Shown: in pieces, positions 31,961 through 42,739 of the stretch | Position numbering within the stretch: the first letter of the stretch is position 1 | Layout of the letters: the number at the start of each line of letters is the position of its first letter | Translations under genes and position numbers: made by a program | Source of the DNA: Clusia tigrina | Taxonomy: Eukaryota > Arthropoda > Insecta > Diptera > Clusiidae | DNA length: 64,000 nt | Assembly: GCA_920105625.2 (NCBI GenBank) | Contig: OV050030.1 | Coordinates: 410,703,034 to 410,767,033, forward strand | Reading direction: 5' to 3' | Notes under the pieces: model-generated | The model's input: the letters and a program-made list of their open reading frames with translations, nothing else | What the model was told of the DNA's origin: nothing | Database searches by the model: none

Positions 31961-34900
31961 ATACGTTTTTGTACAGACACCTCTGGCAATGTATGCGGAT
32001 ATACTCCTACCTTTATCACAGTGCTGCCTTCTTGTTAACACCACAAACGCCCTGAACGTATAATTCACCTTAATGACATTCTTATGTTTTACATCTCTAA
32101 TTGAAATGTTACACAACCACAACAACTACAGCCGGAGATGCAAAGACTGAACCCAGCACAGGAGCAATGTCCTGACAAATGTCTCATTAGGACAGTGGTA
32201 GCAGCAGCAGTCCCAACAACACCGCAGGAACTACACACACAGTGTCACTAGGCATGAACTGCATATTAGGCAGCTAATAGGGCGCATCTCTGCAAATTAC
32301 GAAGTGTAATGATGAAGCACAGCAGTGACTACATTGACAATGACGTCAACGGAGAAATTTTCTAAATACAGAAACAAGAAAAGCCCTGCTGTGTAAATTT
32401 TATCATAACTGGCTTGGTGTGGCATCTACACGAGTCTTTCAACACTAAACTACGTGTTTATTGATTTAAAGTTTAATATAATGCAGTCCTTTTCGTAAAT
32501 GTGTGAAATTGTCTGCAGACATAATTTTAAAATACAATTATAAACAGCCGTTGCAATTTCGTTCTTACAGGCATAACTTGACTCATGTGGTTAGCTAAGA
32601 GTTTAGAAAACTTATTTACTTTGATAATTTCATGTGTGGCTCTCACATCAACACAAACACAAACTAAAATTGTAATTTGATGTTGGGTTGGATGTGACTT
32701 TGTACTATGGGAGCGCTCTTTGCTAGACATTAAATTAATGATATAATTAAGTAACAAGCCTAATGATGGCACAAGGATAAGAAGCATATGGAGAGAAAGA
32801 GGCAGACAGATCAGAATGCAAGAATAAGCCACAAGCACTTGCACAAACATGACAAAATAAGGCGAGTGCAAAGAGGATCCCAGCAGAAAAGTGGTGACTG
32901 TATCAGGTGAGATACAAAGATAGAGACGGAATTTACTGCGTTCTCTTTGGAGCTATTCGGCAAGATTCTATGAATACATAAAAGCCATAAGTATCGTGTT
33001 TGAGAAAAGCAAGACAATTTTTTAGAAGGAGTTATTCACCTGGTGCAGATATGATACATGAAAGTATGTAAGTAGCGAGATTCGTCTAATGTTCATGATT
33101 CTCTATGCTCAGACAATAACAGTGACATTACTCTCCTGATACCTTATTTTCTTCGCTATATATCCGATAGAGAAAGACGCTGAGTACTCGAATAGTGTGG
33201 GGCTTATGTGATATATCGAGCTATGGTTCTGAATAAATCGAGCACAACTTGGATGCTTAGTTGATATATAGTTCGCAAGAATGTTCGCTTAACCACTGAC
33301 TCTAGAGATTGAGTACTATTTTTGTGATCATAGCTTTATTATCGCCACCACACAATTAGCTGCAAGGCATAGAGTCACATTTAGCTCATCAAATATCCTA
33401 TTCCAAATGCATATGTCGACAACCATAATTTTATGGTGTTCAGCATTATATGTCGAGGTATTTCTGCTCATTGTTCCCGTCATGTGACATTTGATGCTAT
33501 CAATTAATTTAGATGGGGAAGTCCCATGAACCCCACCTTTCAACTTTAGAGCATTATTGCTAGGTATTTATTTTTTTCACGTGTTAAAGTTCATAATTGC
33601 AGACTTCTTGGAGCAAAAATTATGTTCATTCTATCTGTGGTTATATTAAAAATGTCCAGTGCTCTACTTTAGAACCCCGACACCAACTTATTAATCTGTG
33701 TTTGAACTATTCGTACTGAGCAGTGAGCAGACTTGGGGAACCTGCACTGCATTTTCATCACTTCGGAATGAGAAGAATCACTTTGTGGTGAAAGTGTCAT
33801 TTGTAGAGAAACTTGTTACACCCCAAATTCACCATTCCATTTATGGAAATTATATGGAATGTGTTTCTCAGACATTACCACTTCACTTGCCATAAATTTT
33901 CCCGTATGATAGCAAAGTACATTACGGAGAAGATCATTCCATTCTTAACTGCCTTAACATACATGGCCATTTCCTTAAACATTCCTCAACTTATTCTCTT
34001 GGGATACAATAACAACAAATTAAGTGTAACACAGAAGTCAAGATCACAGTTTAATTACCATCTAGAATTACGTATATAAAGTCTACAATAATATTTAAGT
34101 TATTGGAAATTTTCCACTTTGTACTAAGCCTTACAAAGCCTTCCATTAAATTTAAGACTCTTAGCACTGGAAGTCTTGTACAACACACTTTCAAGTACTC
34201 AGGACTAAAAAGCATTTACTATACCAAATATGGTACACAGCTACCCTTGCAAGAGAAATTGAATTAGTTGTATAAGTTGGCAAAATAACTGTCAGTGTAT
34301 ATTAATAGCAGCTAAGCAGCAATTTCTCCCTTCAAGGAGTGCTACACAGAAATTTTTATATTTCCTCATTAAGTTGCAAGCATTGTTGTTGCTGTGTGAT
34401 GCTGTTATTGCTGTGTGATGATGCTGTTGTTGTTGTAGAGTGGTGCTTGGATGACCCGCCAGCAACCCTGAGCAATTTTTTCACATTCTTGAAATGTCGG
34501 AGGTGAGGTGGGGGTGTAAGAGTATGAGGGCCAGCAGGCATGTGGCTTCTCATACTCGTACTATTGCACTGCTGTAGGGCTATCCATGTAGATGGTTGTG
34601 AATGTGTTTGCATGTGTTGTCCAAGGATACGTATGCTCCACATGCACTTAGCGCGTTTACTGCATTTACTACACAGCTACAATGCGGGGCCTTAATTTGG
34701 CATTATCCTCAATTAGTGTGTAAGAGTAAAGAAGGTTTTATTATAGTTTTAATTAATAAGCTAAACAAATGTTCCACTGAATTCATAGTTTAATAATGTT
34801 CTGCTGTTATGACCCAGCGACTTCAAAGCAGGAAATCTACCAAAACTATTGATTCGTTGCCGTTGCCCACATCTTAATGCGACAGACAGCAACCAAACTG

Positions 34901-36007
34901 ATGTCTAATGAAGTTTCTATGTTGTGCGTGAGTGTGTGCGTGTGAGTAAATGTGTGTTTGCGGTTGTTTTTCGATTTAAGTGTATTGCCTATTCGGCTTA
35001 CTATTTAGCAGTGCTAGTCAACAACAGCCACCCACTACTTTCAAGTCGGCCTCTGTACCGACAGCTTAACTGAAGAACAATTGCCGTTAGTTAACCGTTT
35101 GGGTTTGCGGTCAACGCTGGTCTGCTGTTAACCTCAAAGAGAGTGCTATTTTCAGCTTCAAATTTCTGCTCACACCTCACTGCCACGTTTCAGTTTAACG
35201 GCACACATACATACACAGTCATTCCGAGACCTGGACTGCCGTGTTGGCTTTGTTAGCGCCCCATTCATCAACTCATGAAACAACATCCTTAATGCAAACG
35301 GACACTCACGGGTAATTTCCTAAGACCGTACACAATTTTCCTGCGAGCGTTCTAGTTTCACTTTGTATTGGTTGTGTTGTTGTTGTTGTTGCTGTTTACT
35401 TAAAGCATTCATTTTGTGCTTATTTAATGAATTAAACAGCTGCAAAATGGTTTTAATTGTAATTTCAGCAAAAACCTCAGTGAACGAAATGATTGCTTTA
35501 GGGTCAAGGAAAGCTGTGAAATTTATATTAAAGTTAATTAAAATTGACGTACGGCAATTTAAGCGAGCGCGTTGAGGCGTATAAGTTATCAAAACTAAGA
35601 GTGTGAAACGGGCAAGGAAATCGTCTTTGATTGAAAGCGTAACAAAAGGACTTAACGAGGAGGTTTGTTAATCGCGCACATAATGAGCGTTAATGGGAAT
35701 TTACATAAATTTAGTCTTCAACGGAGTTATTGGAATTCTTTCAGAACATGTTTCATTTTGCAGGTAAAATCCTTCCTTCATGGCCTGAAGTAGTTGATCA
35801 CAAATGGAGTAATTCTTCCTTGGATCAGTGATTAAAATTATTTTGAATGAGTTGATTAGTTTCCAAAAGGAGTTCAACTATTAAAATGATGGCAGTGATT
35901 GGCACATTTTGTATTGACTTGAAATGACTCTTAAATACTTAAAATCGTTCGGAATTCAAAACTGATATCAATTTAAAATACAATGAATTGAAACAAACTG
36001 ATTCAAA
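31961..36007. other. AT-rich DNA, microsatellites only
   Basis: There are TTG/CAA-rich patches at 34380-34440 and 35370-35400. Open frames here (for example 32527-32871 and 34356-34643, both minus) follow low-complexity DNA and show no domain. Confidence 0.4.
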
Positions 36008-36009
36008 TA

Positions 36010-37283
36010 CGAGGGCAGATTGATATTGAAGCTACCTAAGAAGGAAAAAAACTTTTTTTTTCAAAAACCATTTATTTCTCAACATAGTCTCCTTTTACTT
36101 CGACACACTTAGTAAGACGATATTCCAACTTTTTTATACCATCTGAATAATACGATTTCGGGAACCCCTCAAAATACGCGTTAGTTTCGGTAATCACTTC
36201 TTCGTTTGAGATGAATTTTTTTCCTGCGAACCATTTTTTCAAGTCTGGAAACAGGAAAAAGTCACTAGGAGCTAAATCTGGACTATAAGGTGGATGATTA
36301 ACCAATTCGAAGTGTATGTCACGTAATTTTAGCATCGTATCTAATGCTGTGTGAACCGGTGCGTTGTCTTGAAGAAAGAGCATTTTTTTCCTCTTTAAAT
36401 GTGGTCGTTTTTCCTTGATTGCATCAATGAATTTATCCAATAATGCACGATAATACTTTCCTGTGATTGTGGATCCTTTTTCAAGCTAGTCGATGAGCAA
36501 TATTCCGTGTGCATCCCAGAATACAGTGGCCATAACCTTGACAGCCGATTTCACTGGCTTCGCCTTCTTCGGAGCACTTCCACCAGCTTCCACCCATCTT
36601 TCGATTGATTTTTGGTTTCAGGTGTGTAGTGGTGGACCCACGTTTCATCAACAGTCATTAATCGACGCCAAAAATCAACAGGATTACGCTTTATCATGTC
36701 CAAACACCGCTGTGAACTCGTTTTTGTTCGACACTGAGCAAACGCGGCACCCATCTTGCCGATAGCTTTTTCATATGCAAATGTTCATGCAAAATGTTGA
36801 ATACACGTTCATATGATATGTTTACCATTTCAACAATCTCAAGCAACTTGACTCGGCGATCATTCATAACGATATCGAGGATTTTCTTGATATTTTCTTC
36901 AGTAACCACCTCTTTTGGCCTTCCTGTTGATGGTATTGTTGCAGTGCTTGATCGGCCGCGCTTAAATTCAGCAATCCAATATTTTACCATGTAATCTGAC
37001 GGAGCAGACTCACCGTAATGTTTATCGAGCTTTTCTTTTGTCTCTTTCGCCGTTTTCCCTTACAAATAATAGTGTTTAATCACTGCGCGAAATTCGCTTT
37101 TTTCCATTTTTCAAGAAACACAAAAGTTGCTTACTTCAAACGACTACAACAAATAAACTAATCGATGAATTTGGGTGAAATTTTAACAGCTGACGTTTGA
37201 CAGATCGCAATTTCTAAAAAAAAAAGTGTTTGTGTTTGTGCTGCCATCTAGCGCTAGTTAGCTTCAATATCAATCCGCCCTCG
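36010..37283 (-). mobile_element. Mariner element with near-intact ends, broken transposase
   Basis: This 1274-bp element is flanked by TA (36008-36009, 37284-37285). The terminal inverted repeats begin CGAGGGC and continue GATTGATATTGAAGCTA, matching at 24 of 25 positions. The D34D transposase runs on the minus strand from ATG at 37105-37107. It has an N-terminal HTH region (LLEIVEMVNISYERVFNIL), the WVPRLL linker, first D in VDETWVHH, second D in FLQDNAPVHT, third D in SPDLAPSDFF, and stop at 36072. It is disabled by a TAA at 37060-37062 (codon 16), a frameshift near 36740, and more shifts between about 36440 and 36560. The terminal repeats are far better preserved than the gene, so the ends could still be mobilised in trans. 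Confidence 0.93.
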
Positions 37284-37285
37284 TA

Positions 37286-39786
37286 GCTGCAATAGGTGTC
37301 TCTTAAATACGAATTTCCACAAAAGTCAATTAAGTCACTGATTCATATATTAATTGGATAGGACTTCAATAGCTGCTCACAATTTTAATTCCATTTGTAT
37401 GCTCAACGTAATCCTTCCCCAGTGGCATACTTTTAGCACATAGCTTCGGCTTTCTACAACTTTACATGGGAATATAAAGTAAATGTGGTTAACTTGTAAC
37501 ATATCTGAGCAAATCCTCCAAAGGAATGTACTCATGCTAAAAGATAGAATACAATGCTTTTGCGGCAAGCATGGCGAAGGACACACGAACTTTAGTTTTA
37601 GATAGAAATGAAATATTGATAAAAATATTATCCAAAGTCATTCTATAAATAAACACGTTATTCAACAACGGAAAATCCTTTGAAACCACATGCGGAAAAG
37701 GAAACTACATTTAACGAGAGCTAAGCAGTTAATAATCGGCCACAAGCTTTCATACTGAAGAGTATTTTTAGAAATGTCTGAAAAGTTGAAAAAAAAACCT
37801 CAATCAATGTATGAGTAATGCTGTTTAAACGGACTTTTCATGTTGCTGCTGTAGCCTGATGTTAACTTCACCCTCACTCTCTGCGAAACCTCCTGTTACA
37901 TAGAAACTGCGCTGCACTCGCTTGGCCCGATGGAGCCACTCTGCAAATGAAGAAAAATGAACATTAGGATTATATTAATGTCAATTCGCACGTTACTCCA
38001 TTTAAGTTGTCACAGCGGTGCCCCGATAATGTGAGCCAAAAGCAATCTGAATTCAAAATAGAGCAAAATAGGTACGGCAGTGGTAGGCATCAGAGAACCA
38101 CGGGAGCAGTCTCACGCAGCAATTGGGGCTTAGGCCGGTAAATCCTTTATGAACTCTGATACGCTGCGCACACATTTCCAGCCAACTGTCGCCCGACAAA
38201 ACCAACATCAACGCCACATTCAATAATAATATTTTGCGATGGCGTTACTTGCGGCAAGCACACGCACAAACCCGCAAACATACGAACGCAAACAAACCGA
38301 ATGGGACGATTTGAAGAGACAAAACTGTAATTGGCACTAAAAGCGATTTTGCGTGGCGGCCGTTGAAGTAACCACGTTCCTGAGTAAGTCGCTTTTTATT
38401 TAATTCTGTTGCGGAAATTGCGCCAATTGCTGTTCTCTCCTTTACGCTTACGTTGCTCTTTTTTTCACACTAAAAAGTGAGTGCCCCCCCAAGCAGCCGC
38501 AAGTATGAGTCTAATCAAATTAATGGAATCCTTTTTGCACTGCTCCGTGGATTGTGAGCCTGCATAACCAGCTTAAGTTCCTTTCTTCCGTATTCAGTGT
38601 AGTTGCCACAGCACGAGAAGCAGTGATTTGAGTAGTCCTTCGCGCTCCGAAGCAAAACGTTGCTCCTTTGACATTGTCACAAGCGAAGCAAACACAAAAA
38701 TAGAAGTTTTTATTTTCTTTTTTTCCGTTTTTTTTTTTTTGTTAATTTTATTACTCATTTTATTTGCAATTTCCTTTTATTTTATTTACTTGTTTAGAAC
38801 TTCCGGATGCGCGACCGCGGAGGTTGCCATAGAGACTGCTTAAATGTAAGCGATGTTTATTAAGTTAAGCCAGACATAAATAAGCGGTCATAATTATATT
38901 TATGCATTTACTGGTGGAAGGACTCTTGAGCCTTCCGAGTTCAATAAGGTCTGAGTGGAATTTGATGGCTGACACAAGATGGGATAAGGGGGTGCTGGAA
39001 TATTTGGAAATTCAAATCTGGAATATAATTATGAGTGGGGAACTATCTGCATAGAGAAACAATTTTTAGGCACTCAAAAATATTGATATAATGACAGACA
39101 GGATAAGCACTATGTAACAGGATAAGGACAGGAAGACAGTCCACAGATTTTCATTCAGCCATCATGTTTCCATTCATCATGTAATTTTCTATTTTCCTTT
39201 TTTTTATTGAAACATTCTAATAAGTATACAATGTTTGTTTCCACAACGACTGGTAATTTATGCCCAAAGAGCTGCTTACATTTAATAAATTATATAAACA
39301 AATCAATACATTCTAGAGAAAGTTATTGAATCCGCTCCACCAGTTCAAAAAGTTTAACTCTTAAGAACCGTTTTAGCAAAACATAATCACTGATTACTGA
39401 AGAACCGCACAACTCACTGATGAATATCAACCGATGAAAATCAACTGTATAATTGCTTGCAAAACACCAACTGTCCATTTCAATGAACCCTTTGTCTTCT
39501 TATAGTTTTTAAATGTCAACAAAATAAATATTTCATCATGAGAAGTAACTATTTCATCATGAGATAAAGAATAGCATCAGCAGGAAGGTGCTGATGTCTT
39601 TACTTTCAGCGTGAGAACCAAATATCTCAGGAGAAAGCCTTGCTTGAGTCTCTAGGATGCAAATTGTTTACATTTGCCCCATCATGAAATAAAATACTGC
39701 ATCTATCAAGAATCTACTTTTATGCATCTTTAAGATGCAATTTGCTTATGTTAGTTATTGGCTTTATGAACGAAGAATTATCTTAA
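37286..39786. other. AT-rich DNA without recognisable gene
   Basis: There are T-runs at 38719-38741. The frame at 38628-38843 translates T-rich DNA and is not convincing. A run of seven Cs lies near 38486. Nothing else is identified. Confidence 0.4.
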
Positions 39787-41910
39787 CTTACATGCCAAAC
39801 TTTATCAAAAGCCTGAGCCATGTCAAGAAATATGGCTGACGAAACTTTTTTTATCCAATAATTTTTCAATTGCGATTGTTATTCTGTGTATTTTTTCGGT
39901 TGTTGAGTGCTTATTTTTACAGGCAAACTGATAAGATGTAATAAGACTCGATCTTTCAAAGATTGGCTTAAGGCGTTTTAGTGGTAATTTTTCAAATACC
40001 TTCGATGTTGTTGGCATTAATGATATTGGGCTGTATGATGAACCATCATGCTGCGGCTTGCCTAGTTAGCAAATCATAACGACTTCAGCTATATTCGAGT
40101 AGATGGGCACATATTTTGGGACGAAACAAGCTTTAATTATATCGGATAATCTAGCTATAGCTTTACATGTTAATTTCTTCAGGATCTCCAATGTAATGTG
40201 GTCAATTCTGGGAGTTTTGTTGTTCTTTACCCCTTTTTGGATAGATCATTTATTTCGTGAATAGAAACTGGTGGAAATTGTTCATTGATTGCATTATCAG
40301 AGCTATGATTTATAATTATATCTATGTTGGCATTTGTGGCAACAGTAGAGAAGATGCTTTCAAGACGTTCAGTAAATACGAGGTCTGTTCAAAAAGTATC
40401 GCCATCCTGGCCCCCTGTGACTTTTTCTTGTTCCTGAAACTGAAAAGGCCCATGAAAGGACGAGGCTACGCCACGATTGAGGAGATAGACAAAAATCGAG
40501 TTCAAGCTAAAACACGTCCACGCACAATAGCTGTCAAAAACTGACTGAGCATTCAAAATGGCCGAGATTGTCAACATAAGGGAGGGTCATGAGTACCAAC
40601 ATAACGCCACAAAAAGATCGAAAATCGAACATCCGTAACCCGAGAAAATCCAAAATTTGCGATACGTTTTGAACAGACCTCGTATATTTGCTATCTCAAG
40701 AGCTCTTTTAGCCCATTTATAATCAGATGTTTTTAGTGGAGGAATATGTTTGATTTGTCGTTTTAGTCGTTTTGTACATTTCCCTAGTGAATATCCGGAT
40801 CTACATTTGGTACTAAGGTTGCTAGGGTACAAACTAAGGGAATAATTTTGAATTCACGAAGGGATCGCTTTAGCCTTTGAGTTGCATTTGTTATTAGGAG
40901 ACCGGGTTTGGTGCCATTTCTTCCTCAATAAACGTTTTTGTGCTATGAGATCTCTTAGTTTACGTGGGTAGTTTATACCAATCTTCTTTCTTTGAACCTG
41001 CGGTGTACTTTCCCGAGCCGATTTCTGTATAAATTTAACAAACTTAAGTCTTCTATTTCCATCTCGTCATGATTGTGAATGGTTACTTCACAATCAATGC
41101 CTTCGTCCAGCTTTAAACGGAAATTTTCCCAAATTTTGTTGCTGTTTGTTAAGAAAGGATTTCCTTCTCTCGTTATGACATCATCACTGAGTGTTATATA
41201 AACTGGAGAATGGTTCGAGTTTAAGTATAATCCTTCTTCAGCATGGAAGTAGTTGACTGACATTTTATTAATTATGAAAAAGTCCAAGGTGAGGTGGCCA
41301 GTATGTTGTCTTTGCTGTGGACATAAAATCGCACATTAATTCCCTTAGAGCGTTTGACAGTACCCGGCCTTTCGTAGTTGTAATCCTAGAGCCCCATGAT
41401 ACATGATGTTTCACTTGAAGGGGAAAATGCTGTGAGATTTTTATAATTAGTGCTATCTGCAGTATTAATCTTATAGACTTCGATGCTTAGCAATTTAATT
41501 GTATATTATTTTTTGCAATTGGTGCCAACCGTTTGATTCAACACATTATATTCTTTGATACCTGATGACATGATGGGTTCTGGCTAACTAACTGCGGTAG
41601 GCTTTTCTTTAGCTATTTTTTGAGCAAGTTGATTTGCAAAAGAGTTAGTTGCTGGTTCATAATCAATATGCTCAAACTCTGGCGAGGATTTCGCTTTTCG
41701 TTTATTTCTATTTTTCTTCTTCTTTCTAACTATCTAGGATCTCTCTTAAGCAAGCTCTTCTTCATATGTTTGATATTCGACGGCATGAGCAGATTGGTCA
41801 TCAATTATTTTCGAATAGGCTGCAAGCTGTGATTTTAGATTTTTGATTTCATGGTTAAGATGAGTTACTTCTGCGTGAAGTTTATTGCATAAAGGTGTTA
41901 GCTCTGACAT
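39787..41910 (-). mobile_element. Jockey-like LINE remnant, ORF1 start to RT
   Basis: Reading leftward: a coiled-coil-like ORF1 start, MSELTPLCNKLHAEVTHL from 41910; then a scrambled endonuclease (GSRI/THWP-like at about 41400-41300 and LDLNSNHSPVYITLSD at about 41190); a linker with RLKRQIKHIPPLKTSD and KWAKRALEIAN (40760-40685); a 304-bp mariner-type insertion; then RT with PTTSKVFEKLPLKRL, SYQFACKNKHST (39990-39880) and FLDMAQAFDKVWH (39830-39790). The catalytic DD half of RT is missing. It has multiple frameshifts and stops, so the copy is old and predates the insertion at 40379. Confidence 0.85.
40379..40682. mobile_element. 304-bp internally deleted mariner-type element
   Basis: It is flanked by TA (40377-40378, 40683-40684). 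The 24-bp terminal inverted repeats, CGAGGTCTGTTCAAAAAGT.., differ at one position. Just inside the left repeat the plus strand reads LAPCDFFLFLKLKRP, MKGRGYATIEEI, the transposase segment around the third catalytic D. The rest of the gene is deleted, so it is non-autonomous. The target is the EN-RT linker of the surrounding Jockey remnant. Confidence 0.92.
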
Positions 41911-42062
41911 TTTTTCCTACAATGGGTCATTATTTTCGCCACAAGTGTGGCTCATACTCTGACAGTGTGCCTTTCAAACATTTTGTACTATACTTTTAGG
42001 CAGTAGCAATAATAGCTTTTTTGATGCTCTCTAAATCGGCGCTTGACAGCTCCATATTTCGT

Positions 42063-42156
42063 CAAGAATGATAGAATAGATCAGCTGTGCTCAGTTTTTG
42101 TCGAGAGAGGAATAGCGGACCTGCGCATGGCATAATCTTCTATTCTATCATTCTTG
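42063..42156. mobile_element. 94-bp miniature inverted-repeat element with 9-bp TSD
   Basis: It has perfect 18-bp terminal inverted repeats: CAAGAATGATAGAATAGA at 42063-42080, with its reverse complement ending at 42156. The flanking direct repeats ATATTTCGT at 42054-42062 and 42157-42165 are identical. The 58-bp core has no coding capacity. A 9-bp duplication is typical of Mutator-like transposases (8 bp would suggest hAT or P), so the family is uncertain. The perfect repeats imply a recent insertion. Confidence 0.85.
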
Positions 42157-42409
42157 ATATTTCGTTGCTCTCCGCTCTTTATGTGTTTTTCGCAGCAAAG
42201 CAGCTGATTTTATCAACAAATAATTAAACAAAAATTATTTTGTTTGTACTTACTGGCACTGTTCACACGCACAACTTCTGTAGAACTTTATTTTATTGAT
42301 GCGCACAGCGCTTTTTATACTAACTTAAGGCTTTGAAATTCATTTTAAATGATCAGTCATTTTGCTTTGATTACTTTACTTCACACCTGTATGAAAGCTG
42401 TCTATATAT

Positions 42410-42538
42410 TGTTACGAAACTGCCCTCTTGACAATTTATTCTGTTACGAAATTGCCCTCCAGACAATTTACTCTAACTCTCTGTACTCGGATTCGTACCA
42501 CTAGATGTAGTCACGTTTCATTATGCAATCACGTTTCA
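42410..42538 (-). repeat. Gypsy-type solo LTR, copy C (internally deleted)
   Basis: It is 129 bp, with the same ends as copies A and B and ATAT on both sides (42406-42409, 42539-42542). It retains the 32-bp terminal tandem duplication and the first part up to ACTCGGATTCGTACCAC, then jumps to the other terminus. The promoter region is lost. Confidence 0.8.
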
Positions 42539-42639
42539 ATATATATACATACTATATAATGTAATGACGACCAACTTTCATGTTTTTAGCAATGTTTAAC
42601 ATTCTGATATTTAACAAAATCTTGATTTTTTAAACTGAA

Positions 42640-42735
42640 TTTTTTACATCTTACACCATAACTAATTATGACTGCAAGGGTTTAGGGGAATGAGTACCAG
42701 CTATTGAGGCCTTCGACTAGAAGAGAAAAGGATGT
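42640..42735 (-). repeat. tRNA-derived SINE, copy 3 (5' truncated)
   Basis: The minus strand reads TTCTAGTCGAAGGCCTCAAT, then CTGGTACTCATTCCCC, AACCCTTGCAGTCATAA. It aligns with the 3' body of copies 1 and 2 and lacks the tRNA-like head. It lies about 100 bp from solo LTR copy C. Confidence 0.6.
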
Positions 42736-42739
42736 TCTA

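Noticed and set aside
42063..42156. Rho-independent terminator or simple palindrome
   Set aside because: The exact 9-bp direct repeats outside the inverted repeats are the mark of a transposon insertion.
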